The translations under genes and the position numbers were made by a program. From assembly GCA_026873275.1 (NCBI GenBank), contig JANTUC010000001.1, positions 930,001 to 994,000 on the forward strand: a stretch of 64,000 nt of DNA, read 5' to 3'. This document shows, one piece after another, positions 11,601 to 22,398 of the stretch. How positions within the stretch are numbered: the first letter of the stretch is position 1; each line of letters begins with the position of its first letter. Below the pieces are notes generated by a model. It did no database searches. It had not been told where the DNA came from and saw only the letters and a list, made by a program, of their open reading frames with translations. The stretch comes from Pseudopithomyces maydicus (taxonomy: Eukaryota > Ascomycota > Dothideomycetes > Pleosporales > Didymosphaeriaceae).

Positions 11601-13267
11601 TCGATAAGACAACGAAGGGCGGCTACCAAGAGGACTACCCATATACCGAGAGAGGCCTGGAAATTCTAAATAGATTCAGTGAGGGCGTAAAATCGCTTAT
11701 ACAGCAGGCTCGCGTTGAATTGTGCGAGATGGTACGGTTGAAAAGACCGAAAGACCCTGCTGAGAGGATATCATGGGGAGCTGAATCTATCTCGAGCTGG
11801 CTGATCAGACGATTGATCGTCAAGCCGCTCGATAAGAGTATGACAGTTGGGGATATGTACCGAGAGTACCTTACGACATTAGTAAGTTGCAATGAGACCA
11901 ACACCGTACTCTCATTACGAAAATAGCCACTGACCGCATTACAACAGCAATTTCAAGTTAATCACCGCCCTGGAAAACGACTGCTCCGCTCAATCAACTT
12001 ACTACACGAAGAACTTACTATTCTTGCACAAGTCAACGAATGGCAGGCAAAACTTGTGAGGGATTACATGTGCGTTCTGGATGATACTACTTACCCAGTC
12101 GATATTCCTTCTCGCCGCGCTCTTTATCCATACGAACGCCTCGTGCTTAATTCCTGTCTCGAAAATCTCAACCTCACTCGCGAAGAATACCAAGATCAAA
12201 TCCGCCGCTGCGGCCCTTTGTCCGACACCACCAAACAAAGTGCAGAGATCAACGAAGAGGATCACGGCAAAGCGATCCTAGTGTTTACTGTGGTAACAGT
12301 GATTTTTCTTCCGCTGTCTTTCGTAACATCTTATCTGGGCATGAATACCAGTGACATCAGAGACATGGACAACAAACAGTCGTTGTTCTGGGAGATATCC
12401 CTTCCACTTACTGTTGGCGTGATGGCCGTCATGCTGGCGATTGCGTACAACGGCGACGAAATTCGAGATTTTACTTCTTCAATATATCGCACAGTGACCG
12501 GAAAGCAAGATCGGAGCCTTTCAGCACGTGGCATTAGTGTGCTACAACGGAATCGCATACCAAAAGGTCCGACTGATTCTACAACAACACTATCCTTGGC
12601 CGACGACGCAGAGTATGCAACACCGAGAGCTACCCCTGATTACTATCAGGATGCCTGGTACAGCAAACGGTCCAAAAGACTTCTTTCTGGTGGTCCTCCA
12701 GCACAAGATGCGGTATACATCGAGGAAAGCAGTGTGCTGCCTCAGGCCCGATATGCTGAACCGTCAGTCCGCAAACCCGCTTTTCCTCCCACGAGACCCG
12801 AGGCTGTACCGTATTCTTTCAACGAGACCATTTCATTTCCCGAGTCTCGTGTCGGAAGGAGCGCGCCACCACCGCCTGCTTCTCGTTACTCACGAAGAAA
12901 CATCCAGTATAATAGCAAGACCTCTGAAGCTGATGTATCTCCAATTCTACGTACCGATCCTCCTACGTACGCCAAGATTGATAAAAAGTATATTGATCCA
13001 TCCATTCTGGACGCTATGGCACTACCTTGGGAAGACGACGCTAGCGATCCGAACTATATCATAGTGAAGCAAGAAATATCCATGCGAGAGACAGAAAGGC
13101 TATTCGAGCAGAGCAGGAGGTTGATAGAGGCAAGGGCTCCAGCAAGGTACGATGGGAAGGGTCGGTACAGAACGGATGATCCATGGCAACGCGGAAAGTA
13201 TGAGTATGCATGGAAAAACCAAAAGAGGGCCAGGAGGAGGAGGAGGAAGCCTACGGAATATTCCTAA
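8634..13267 (+). CDS. CorA-like Mg2+ transporter family protein, large ascomycete multidomain type
   Basis: Exons 8634-9333, 9385-9699, 9746-11881 and 11948-13267 (GT-AG, phase 0) give 1,489 aa once a one-base frame break near 8848-8850 is allowed. The C-terminal part is CorA-like: GKAILVFTVVTVIFLPLSF (first membrane helix) running into TSYLGMNTSDIRD, which holds the Gly-Met-Asn motif of the CorA pore, then a second helix at LPLTVGVMAVMLAIAY. Upstream is the long fungal cytosolic region with LDQTPLLFILDHNGDRYPIP near residue 45, an acidic linker with six Asp in a row, and PDILIHVPTLWMLNIDSK. A basic, disordered tail follows the helices. Many fungal members are annotated only by the CorA domain, so magnesium transport is a family inference. 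Frame change: AAA at 8848-8850 would have to be AA. Confidence 0.85.
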
Positions 13268-13635
13268 GGCTTCTTTTTGATCAATGGAGCCTGATGATTG
13301 AGAAACGTGGACTGGAGTGATGGTATGCCGGTATAGTAGAGATATTGGTTGATGTTCGATGCCCAGTTCGGTAACGCAATCAAAAGAAGTAATAAGAAAG
13401 CAGTGAGCAGCGTATAATTCACAAAGATGGGGCGGATAGGTTTTAGTCGTCCCCTCTTGTGACAACTAAAAGAACGTTCGTACATAAGAGTAGTTGTGTA
13501 ACTCCTAGTAAGCAGGAAGGAGGAACTTTGCAGAATGTATTCTAGCAGTCACGAATGGCAAGCAAAAAGTATCAAGGCAATGTCTCAAAAGCATTGTAAG
13601 ACTCCCCATGAGTCGCCTAGGGACAAAAAGATCTT
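13268..13635. other. Intergenic region between CorA-like gene and tRNA pair
   Basis: No protein gene was recognised. The interval holds the 3' end of the CorA-like transcription unit and, at its right end, the T-run that should stop RNA polymerase III after the tRNA pair. Confidence 0.5.
13625..13629 (-). terminator. RNA polymerase III terminator after tRNA-Glu
   Basis: On the minus strand TTTTT begins 7 nt after the discriminator end of the tRNA-Glu gene. It is the first run of at least four T downstream of either tRNA gene; the 6-bp spacer between the two genes has at most three T. Confidence 0.75.
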
Positions 13636-13729
13636 TCCAATGCGGGGAATCGAACCCCGGCCTTGTCGGCACTTGGTTGTGAGAACACATCCTGAGAGCG
13701 ACAAATCCTAGCCACTAGACCACATTGGA
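13636..13729 (-). tRNA. tRNA-Glu (CTC), intron-containing
   Basis: The minus strand folds as a cloverleaf: a perfect 7-bp acceptor stem (TCCAATG/CATTGGA), A-box-like GGTCTAGTGGCTAGG, anticodon stem TGTCG/CGACA and T-arm CGGGGTTCGATTCCCCG. The loop begins CTCTCA with anticodon CTC. An insert of about 23 nt sits after the base 3' of the anticodon, the usual position of nuclear tRNA introns. Length is 94 nt with intron and about 71 without, plus post-transcriptional CCA. Confidence 0.93.
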
Positions 13730-13735
13730 GAAACT

Positions 13736-13819
13736 GGTCAGTACGGGGGTCGAACCCGCGACCTTGGCGTTAACAGTGAGCTATTAGCACCACGCTCTAA
13801 CCAACTGAGCTAACCGACC
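13736..13819 (-). tRNA. tRNA-Ile (AAT), intron-containing
   Basis: The minus strand gives acceptor stem GGTCGGT/ACTGACC (one G-T pair), D-arm GCTC...GAGC, anticodon stem TGGTG/CGCCA with loop CTAATA and anticodon AAT, and T-arm CGGGTTCGACCCCCG. An 11-nt insert after the position 3' of the anticodon is a short nuclear intron, leaving 73 nt. Its 3' end is 6 bp from the 5' end of the tRNA-Glu gene on the same strand. Confidence 0.93.
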
Positions 13820-14645
13820 GTATTTGATTGGTTGATTGATGGTATATTGATAGTTTTTAAAATATATATACACGTTATTGACAAAATTTGAAAGAAAAAT
13901 AGAAGAGATTGATGGTATAGATCAGTGTCTGGGACTGTGAGTAGTGGGGTGGTGAAGTGTCATTGAAAATTTGTACGGAGCCCCACCATCCGCGTCTAAT
14001 CCAGCCCCTCCTCTGTAAGAACCATCGTGGGGCAACTAGAGGAATGCTGCGAGAGCGCAGATAACGTGCGATTATCAACAGATCCCTCTATATGTACACT
14101 TCTAGTGTATGATCAATTTATGCGGTTGGAATCTGTCGACGAAACTATCTGGCGCGATTGCGATCCTGTTTTAACGTGTAATTTGACTAGACGGTAGCGA
14201 AAGCAGCCAAATAACACATCGAACATAATGAATCCGTCGGAATACAATCATAATTTCATCGATTACTATTTGGATTCAGTTGCAGTAGAGAACAATTGCA
14301 TGTTTTGAACAACCGTATCGTCAGGGGAAGCCAGCTATACAACTATTGCTCGGCTTTAACGATCGCTAGAAGCGCTGCAGCTGGCGGTAATCGCAAATAA
14401 CAGTTAAAAAGCCGTAGAAATAAAAGAGGTCAATATGTATCAGAACTTGGTGCCTAATTTATAACCTTCTCCTGACAAAAGATCAGCTGGGCGACTGGCA
14501 GAAGCTCTCACGTTGAGAAAATCAAGAAATTGTTTTTGGATAGATTAGCAGCTGAGTGTGGACAGCTTATGTATAACGTAGTATTAATCTGCCTGAGGGA
14601 GGTGCTAATTCATTTGCGCATATTAGACTCTAATTGAATCTTCAA
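13820..14645. other. AT-rich intergenic region
   Basis: No gene seen. It includes an alternating AT segment around 13859-13870 upstream of the tRNA pair. It separates the tRNA genes from the convergent end of the AA9 gene. Confidence 0.5.
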
Positions 14646-15714
14646 TCAACCACGCCACACCTGAGGCCCAGCACCCTGCCAGTTCTTCAACTCATCCATT
14701 GGCTGATAAGGTCTCAAAAGCGCAGCAGGCAACCAGATACCTTTACACATCAGCAGTAGTCTCACTATTTGGGCCACACAAAACCTACCTGGATCTTTCG
14801 CAGAAAACGCACCAGGAAACTTGGTTGTTGGGCCCGGAGTGCCCTTACCCTCACCGGTGATCTCTACGTGTGCACAAGCCTGGTACATTTCTGTCGTCTT
14901 GTACGATGCTCCGTTTTCGATGTTCAGGTGCTCTGCGCGAAGCAAATATTTGCCTGGAGGAGTTGCCTCGGGAATGGTGAAGTTCATCTATCAGATTGTT
15001 AGAGTTTTTTTGACCATAATTAGAATAAGTGGAGTATACGTACGATGCTAACCCCGGCACCTGAATTGTAGTCCCAATTGAGGCCATCCGAAGCAGGTTT
15101 CACATCGATCTTGAACCTATTTTCTCATGTCAACTGGAAGTTTTACCATGGAGAGCAATGGAAGTCCGCGCTTACCAGTCTCCGTCACCCTTATATTCGT
15201 TCAAGTCCACACCCTCAGGCGCTTTTGACAGATAGGCTGTAGCAGGCCCACTGTGATACATTGAGAAGCTTGGTTCAAACTTTTTAACCCTTAATACTAG
15301 TCTTCGGGAGGCCTTTCTTCACAAGTATTAGATGAGAGATGGAGAGACGTACATCACGGAAATCCTTGCTCTCGTCGGAATCGCTTCTCCCAGTCTGACG
15401 TGCGGCCCCAAACCCGATAGTGCTCCCAGCAGCCACTTTGAGCGTTTTTACAGGAAAAGAGGAAGCTGTCCAGCATCGCCACACATGGCCGCGATTCCGG
15501 AATAGTCATAGTTAGGTTGGAAAACCGATGTGGTGCTCGCGCGGACGTATTCCCAGCGTTTGGAAACTACACCTTCGTAGACAGTATAGGGAAAGCCATC
15601 TATCTTATCAGTTATATTCTTTGGGAAATGTGAAGATGGTAATTTACAGTGACCATTGGCTTGGGGAATAACAGTGAGGGCGGCGAATGTGAGTTGCTGG
15701 AGAGAGAACTTCAT
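14646..15714 (-). CDS. AA9 lytic polysaccharide monooxygenase (secreted), with one frame break
   Basis: Six exons on the minus strand: 15648-15714, 15353-15599, 15176-15279, 15044-15116, 14789-14987, 14646-14740. Phases agree only if one base is missing in exon 2; the total is then 261 aa. AA9 enzymes are copper monooxygenases that cleave cellulose or related glucans. A signal peptide (MKFSLQQLTFAALTVIPQANG) ends just before His, which becomes the N-terminal copper ligand; the intron falls one base after this codon. The second copper His is in SFSMYHSGPATAYL and the axial Tyr in EMYQACAHVEI. NFTIPEATPPGKYLLRAEH is a family signature. The usual Gln two residues before that Tyr is Glu here. There is no carbohydrate-binding module. 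The break can be placed at the A4 run 15454-15457 (plus strand). It is either a miscall or a young pseudogene. Confidence 0.8.
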
Positions 15715-16469
15715 GATGAGGAAAGTGTTCTCGTTATCGATTAACCGTAACACATGAAAATAGCAACGATGTAGTGTTTCTAGAGTTTATATAAACCCTA
15801 AATCATTTCCATAATAAGTGTCCTTGTTCAAATGACGCTCGAAGATGCAGACACATCCCGACATACCGGAAAATACCTTTCGGGCAACGCTGCATATTCA
15901 ATACAAATGCACAATATATGTACCCATATTAACATATTATTCAACATGAGGTTGCCACTTCATGTCCCAGAGGCCGGATCCTGGCCATGCAGCTGCATGC
16001 ACGTTCCGTGTCAAAATTAGTGCGGACGGGATGTACATTAAGAGCACTATAGATGGTAATCTATTTAGCCTTATTCGGGTATACTGATACTTCATCTTAC
16101 TTGCACGAGCACTAGTGGGTGTTGGCCAGAATAGGGATGCCTGATTTCAGTCAACTGGTCCTACTACACGTTGTGACTCTTTCCCGTGATTCCATGCAAG
16201 GTCATTATGGCTTTGGGCATGGAAAAATTGCACATATGCCGATTTTTGCAAGGGGTAAGTTTTGGGGGAGAGCACGAGATAAGCAAGAAGCAATCATCAG
16301 ACTCAGTGTTCGTATTCATCTCTGTATTATTTGAATACGGCAGAGATGATGCTGGCTCTGCTCATAACGTACCATTTTCAACTATCTACACCCGCTTTCT
16401 AGATGCCTCAATTCGGATTTCAGTCTTACTACAAGTGACCAGATCCAATGTTGTTGCTGGCGCTTCGCT
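15715..16469. other. Intergenic, AA9 upstream region
   Basis: No gene recognised. It contains the promoter of the AA9 gene on the minus strand and the 3' flank of the beta-propeller gene. Confidence 0.45.
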
Positions 16470-17758
16470 TTAAATCTTCCAGAAGCGTACAGTTGAATCT
16501 CCATCTGCAGTGATAGCATAACCTTGATCCTCTGCATAAAAAAAACCGAAAGGACCCCATGAATGATCTGTGGTGCGATAATTCCAGTACCACTCGGTGT
16601 TCGTCTCGAAGTCGTAGAGATATTTCGCCTCCCGCCATATCCAAGATATCTTCTTTCCACCATCAGTCCATGAGACGTCTATTCAGGATTAGGTTTTCGA
16701 AGTAAATTCAAGTTTCATAGATCGAACTCACCAGTGACTGGTAAAGGATAACCAAGAACATCGATCTCCCAAGTTTGAACGATTTCTTGGGAGGGTATGT
16801 TGAAAACCCGCAGTCTAGCTTGATCACCAATTGCAAGCTGTTCGCCTGAAGGATTCCAAGCAAAATTGCGGGGCCAGTCATTAAATCCTTTGATTTCCAT
16901 TGGTGCCGCCGTGAGGTCAGCGGACTGGTAGATCTGAATTGTGTTTTTGGGAGAACCAAGAACGAAGAGTATGTACTTTCCATCGGGTGAGAAGCGGGCG
17001 GCCCAGTTCTGAGATTGGGTGGGAGGGAACGAAAAGATTTTCTCTCCGGAAGTTGAGTTCCACAGATCGGCCGTCATTGCGTGCCAACTCACAGATGCCA
17101 GGCGGACGCCATCGGGGTTGAAGCTGAAGTCAGTCAGGTCGGGCTGCCCTTCGATTGTTGCGACAGGAGCATCATTGGTAGTTGAAAGATCGTATATGTA
17201 TCCCGAAAGAGAGGCCAATTTGCCTTCCTTGCTGATGGCACCGATAGGACCCGAGTATTCGATCTGTGTTCCGACGGGTTCTAGATTTGAATCTATGTGT
17301 TGGCGACGTGTGATCTTTGGGGAATCGTATTGATATGCCGCGTAGCCGGCAAAGAGTTCATAGCCTCCCTGTATAGCTGGCCATATCTTCAGATCCGTCA
17401 CAAGATTTCCGGTTGGCCCCTGAAGCGGAAAGGTCGATGCGCTGGTGTTCTTACTCAGATCGAATATCTTAACATGTGTCAGGTTGGATAACGCAAGAAC
17501 TTTCCCATCGTCGGCGAAGGCGAAGCGAAAGTTATCGTCTGGTTCCGGATCGTTGATTTGGTAATGGTAGTCTTCTGAACCCCACTCTTTAGGGTAACCT
17601 GGGGCCCATTTTGCAGTGACATTGTTTTTGGCGAAGTTGCTCTTAGTTTTTGGAACTAAGACATTATTGACAAGTACCATTTTGACATTCGGGAGTACTG
17701 CTGAATATACTGGCTGGAGCAGCCCAGTAGCGCAAAGGACAATGTGAGCTCCAACCAT
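16470..17758 (-). CDS. Secreted WD40-like beta-propeller protein, function unknown
   Basis: Two exons, 16732-17758 and 16470-16678, separated by a 53-bp GT-AG intron; 411 aa. The N-terminus (MVGAHIVLCATGLLQPVYSA) resembles a secretion signal. The body has repeated blade-like segments: DFSFNPDGVRLASVSW, AARFSPDGKYILFVLG, NFAWNPSGEQLAIGD and a last blade ending DGDSTVRFWKI. The pattern x-F-S-P-D-G-x-x-[LI]-A is that of WD40/TolB-type propellers. Several N-glycosylation sequons (NVT, NLT, NTS, NST) fit an extracellular protein. I do not recognise a named orthologue. A propeller usually serves as a binding platform, so a lectin-like, enzymatic or effector role would be guesswork. Confidence 0.75.
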
Positions 17759-18968
17759 TGTGACTAACGGTATACAATATCGTCGAAGAAGATCTAGTAG
17801 AGCACCGTGAGAAAAATCCTACTTCGCGGAGAATCCAATAGTTTAATGCTCTCCCCGGGGCTGCTGTACCCATCAGTGAGAAGACACTTTGAGCTGTAGC
17901 CCAAGACGGTATTGTCGGACCTTTAGCCGCCTGTAACATTTTCCAGGAATTCACCTGACATGCTTCGGGGCAGACGCCATCCCACAACTTCTGTAAAAGG
18001 AAAAAATACAGTGCTTGTCGCTTACCTACAACAGAAGTCAGCAGGGTATCTAGTGTCACATTTTACAGATTGGTACGACTGTGCCATCTGCGTATAGATT
18101 GGCTCCTGGTATGTGCATGATTCACGAGGGTGGATATTATCAATCATTCGCCGGGTTCCTATTTCTGTCCGGCAACAATGTCCATATTACATTGCGTCTT
18201 CCGGTACCTGGTAAGCCACTCTATATAACCGGTTCAACCCTCCAGTGATAGTCTACTTGTGGAAGTTTAGGCGAGTTTTCGAGGTTCTGAAACATAACGA
18301 ATCATACCAGCAAAGGATGTGCCGGGCATTCTCCCAACCTGCAGGCAGCCAATCACTCAAGTATCATGTCCGTGTCGAATTTGTAAACCGTCGATCAAGG
18401 TGCAGTGTGGTTTGCCGGAGAAGGAGTGAGCCTGGCGGAATCCGGCGGATTTTGGCCGAAATCCCCGGGCATACCTAGCCGTGAGCCACTTCTCCCCATA
18501 GGACCGTTGACAGGGACAGAATCCGGGGTAGTTGATATGGTTGTCCACGCTAGGCCCCCCATCGTTCTGATCGCTGTGCGTAGAGGTGGTATGAACATAT
18601 ACTGATTTCGTACGAGAGGTGCGGGGGACAGAGATTGTACAGTTTTGAAAATTTGCTTCCCGTGGCTAACTAATCTCTCTGTTGATTACGATTCAGAAAT
18701 GGCGTCAATCACAGCAAGTGTTGGACTGTACGTTGCAAAGACGTGTGGACCAACGAAGATGTTGAATTAGCCAGACCAAGAACTCGGCGATCGCCGTTAC
18801 CCTGTTCCGTCTAGCGCCAATCCTGCTGCCAGCTAGTCTCTCGGCTCATGGGTACCTCCCGCGCATCACGATTTCTCCGCAAACATTTGACCTTTCTTGT
18901 TATAGCGGGACGTTCACGGGACCCGGGTGCAGCATGTAATATCCCCTTCTGACCAGTGAACGAACTTC
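17759..18968. other. Intergenic, with a short Cys-rich minus-strand reading frame
   Basis: No full-length gene recognised. On the minus strand a TATATA element (about 18220-18225) lies upstream of a short reading frame starting at about 18084 (MAQSYQSVKCDT...). It is Cys-rich, carries a GT-AG intron near 18000-18025, and stops after about 34 codons. On the plus strand, 18442-18468 holds a GC-rich inverted repeat. Neither is strong enough to call a gene. Confidence 0.4.
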
Positions 18969-20293
18969 ATGGACGGGCCGAGCGACCACATCGTCGACAA
19001 GGTGCAGGCTCTGAGTGACATCGAGCTTGCCGCGCTACTTTGCCTGATTACGGACCAACATTGCATAATCGAAAGCGACGAACACTCGTTGGAAGACATA
19101 GATCGAGAAATCAGGCTAGTGCGTTTCGTTGATGAACGATTGCGGATGCCATACTAAGGATGGCAGGTTGCGAAGAATGTGTTTGGGTTGACCTGGGCGG
19201 TGCTTGAATGCTCGGAAACCGTCACCTTGGATGATTTTGGGACAGGCATCTTAGTGAATGAAGGCGATGACGACTATTTCGGTCGGAAAAATGGGAACAT
19301 CAAAGATGATGTGAACTCTCGCACATTCACACCCTTGGGTAGCCGCAAGATCGCGAATGTTGTCATTGCGAAAAACTTAAACCTGGCAAGCAATCAGGTT
19401 CAGGTCCAAGCTCTCGAGGCACGTAGCCACGGTGAATTGTTCTGCAATGCTGCGTCTGCTAACATCATTTCCAGCTGATCCGCGGCAAGCGAAACTTTAC
19501 CAGAACGGCCGTCCATGCTGCACCCAAGCCGTTTCTTTTCATTGCGCTGAACGCAGTCGGGACACGCCCTTTGTCTCTACATTTGGTAAATTCGACCAAA
19601 ATCAATTCTTTGGGGCAGGTCCTAACCTAACTCATATCAGAACGATCAGCTGTTTCTATCTCACAAGCATCAGCCAGAGGATGGGCTGCCAAACCTCGAA
19701 GAGTTGCAAGGGAAAGACGGAGTGTACGAAGACGATGCTTCAACGTCATCAGTCGTTCGCTCTCCCCAGAAGATGACCAGCGCGAGGGATGTGTGGTTTT
19801 TACAGAAGAGGTATGTCCATTGTCATGACCATACAACGATGCATACATAGCTGATGGATTATGATTATAGGAATTGAACGAGCTCTCGGGGCTCGTAGGA
19901 AAGGTTCGCATGAGCACCGAAGTAAGGGCTTACCTTCACAACATAGTAGTCTTTATGAGATTACATCGAGCAGTCGGAGGGGGATATCAGCAATGGCCAC
20001 GCGGCACTTGGGCGAACTGGCGCAGTGAGTTGGCCAGGTACACATGGGTCCCAGGCACGGCTAACGCTACCAGCGCGCTTGCACCATTACATGGACTTTC
20101 CTACGTTACGCCGGCTCTAGTCGGACTTGCAGCTCGAAAGATATACCCACACAGGATCCAGATCACACGGCCAGAAAACGAACGAAGCATGCAATGGGGA
20201 AGCTCGCTTGATGCGGTCAAGGCGGTTCTTGGGGGAGTCGGGCCCGACGATGTAGTGGAAGAGGTGCTCCAGTCGGTCGAAGTACCATTATAA
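18969..20293 (+). CDS. Magnesium-chelatase-like conserved ascomycete protein, two frame breaks
   Basis: Six exons: 18969-19118, 19167-19418, 19475-19585, 19641-19810, 19871-20024, 20074-20293; 352 aa if one base is restored at each of two sites. The family is a widespread ascomycete protein with similarity to the magnesium chelatase / MoxR-type AAA C-terminal helical region. Recognisable segments are DKVQALSDIELAALLCLI at the start, NVFGLTWAVLECS, IRGKRNFTRTAVHAAPK, EVRAYLHNIVVFMRLHRAV and APLHGLSYVTPALVGLAARK. Fungi make no chlorophyll, so the molecular role is unknown. Intron 2 (19419-19474) starts with GC, the only donor that keeps phase. The frame slips at C4 (19764-19767) and G5 (19979-19983); both are repaired by +1 base and both flanks stay conserved. 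Confidence 0.75.
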
Positions 20294-20515
20294 TGAGCAC
20301 TTAGCAAGACATTACCCAGGCATCATGCCAATACAGGAGATTGCTAACCAAGAGATGAGTAACGACGCGCACGGCTGATGTCATCCTATCATTGGCTAGC
20401 GCGGGGCAGAATCATTGGCCCCTCCCTTGTGCGTTTGCTTTCTACTCTGCATTCAAATTCGCGCTTTGTTCCCAGCGAGTTTTGTCTTCTGCTCCTTTTC
20501 CATGCCTGCGTGACG

Positions 20516-22139
20516 ATGAGTTTGGACTATTTTTCGGACCAGGTTTTGAAAGCGGATCTGCAAGCGCCTGCCGAGGTATGCCTGCACCTCCCATGTCGCC
20601 TACTCTTCCCAGGTTCCCAAAGCTAACATCCACTCTGAGGGCGATGCTGCAGACCGCGACACCAACAGCGTCAATAGTGACCAGGACGGCCAACTAGAGG
20701 TACCCGCATCCCTCGCCCAAACGCCGGTCGCGCTGACGGGCCCAGGTCGTCTTCGAGCCCAACGATATCCGACGTCGCAAATCGTCACTCGTCCCCTCGA
20801 CGGCGCCACGGCCGTCACATCAGCGCCAGAAGACGCAGTGCTTTGTACACACCCTCCTCGAGAAGCACGATGGCATCGCCCAGCGGGACCACAGCGCCTC
20901 GTACGAGGGCCTTGCCCAGGAGCGCAAGCTCGACAAGGATCCCAACAACTACGCCGAGGAGTCGCACCATTCGCGTCTCTTGACCAAGAAGCAGATCTCA
21001 GACATGGCATTTGGTATCAGAGAGCTGTCTAAGAAGCTAGCACAGATACGCATACGGCTGCACGTGCGCAACATCTTCATACTTGCAAAGGCGTATGACG
21101 AGACGTTGATCAAGCACACGCGAGAGACGACCGACTGGCTCTTGACCAAGGACCAATCGTACAAGGTCTACGTGGAGGATACCCTGGAGCACAACAAACT
21201 TTTCGACTCCAAGGGCCTGCTCGAACACAATCCTTCCTATGCAGGAAGATTACGGTATTGGAACAATGAGCTGTGTCACGATAAACCACAGACGTTCGAT
21301 ATCGTGTTGGCAGTGAGATGACCCATTCAATTTATTGCTTCGAGGACTGATCATTGCAGCTCGGAGGCGACGGCACTGTCCTTTACTCCTCATGGCTCTT
21401 CCAGCGTATCGTTCCACCTGTCCTCGCCTTCTCGCTCGGCTCGCTCGGCTTCCTCACCAAATTCGACTACGAACAATACCCCTTCACCCTTACTCGCGCC
21501 TTTGAAGAAGGAATCACCGTGAGCCTCCGTCTTCGCTTCGAAGCGACCATCATGCGCTCACAAAACCGCGACAATGATAAGCGGGACCTCGTCGAGGAAC
21601 TCATTGGCGAGGAAAGCGAAGACCACCATACACATCGTCCCGACGGCACACACAACATTCTCAACGAAGTCGTCGTAGATCGAGGACCCAATCCAACCAT
21701 GTCAAGCATAGAGCTCTTCGGCGACGACGAACACTTCACCACCGTACAGGCTGACGGTGTCTGTGTGTCGACGCCCACCGGTAGCACAGCATACAACCTC
21801 GCAGCTGGCGGGTCGCTCTGTCACCCTGATAACCCGGTGATATTGGTAACGGCAATCTGTGCACACACCCTTTCTTTCCGGCCCATCATCCTCCCCGATA
21901 CCATCGTCCTACGCGCAGGTGTTCCGTACGATGCGAGAACAAGTTCTTGGGCCAGCTTTGACGGGAGAGAACGCGTGGAACTGAAGCCAGGGGACTATGT
22001 CACGATTAGCGCCAGCAGATTCCCGTTTCCTAGTGTCTTGCCGTTGGATAGAAGGAGCAAGGATTGGATTGATAGTATCTCGAGGACATTACAGTGGAAT
22101 AGCAGGCAGCGACAGAAAGGCTTCAAGGAATGGACATGA
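20516..22139 (+). CDS. NAD+/NADH kinase (Utr1/Yef1 type)
   Basis: Four exons: 20516-20575, 20640-20699, 20746-21312, 21360-22139; 488 aa. It phosphorylates NAD(H) to NADP(H) with ATP. Exon 4 opens with the hallmark GGDGT (LGGDGTVLYSSWLF); NEVVVDRG and STPTGSTAYNLAAGGS are the other two conserved NAD-kinase motifs that bind the nucleotide and close the active site. The N-terminal 100 or so residues are low-complexity and Ser/Arg-rich (RRRKSSLVPSTAPRPS), without a clear mitochondrial presequence, favouring a cytosolic Utr1-like form over Pos5. The start is the ATG at 20516. It follows the Mg-chelatase-like gene on the same strand after 222 bp. Confidence 0.93.
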
Positions 22140-22398
22140 ATGGAAACTTTTGGGGCTTAGGTCAAGTAAGGCAGTTACATGGCGGGTATACTACGGCTTT
22201 CGCTATTCACCGATACGACGAAATGAACAGTTTAAAGCATTCCAAGATTCTCAATGAAATATATTCGGCGTGTTTCGACCCTTCGAGAGCCGACACCAGC
22301 CAAGTTGTAGCGACAAAATCAAGTGCAAATGGAGGGTATCAAAGCCATAACATTCCCCATCATCAATCACTTCTGCGCACCACCTGCATCCCCCCACC

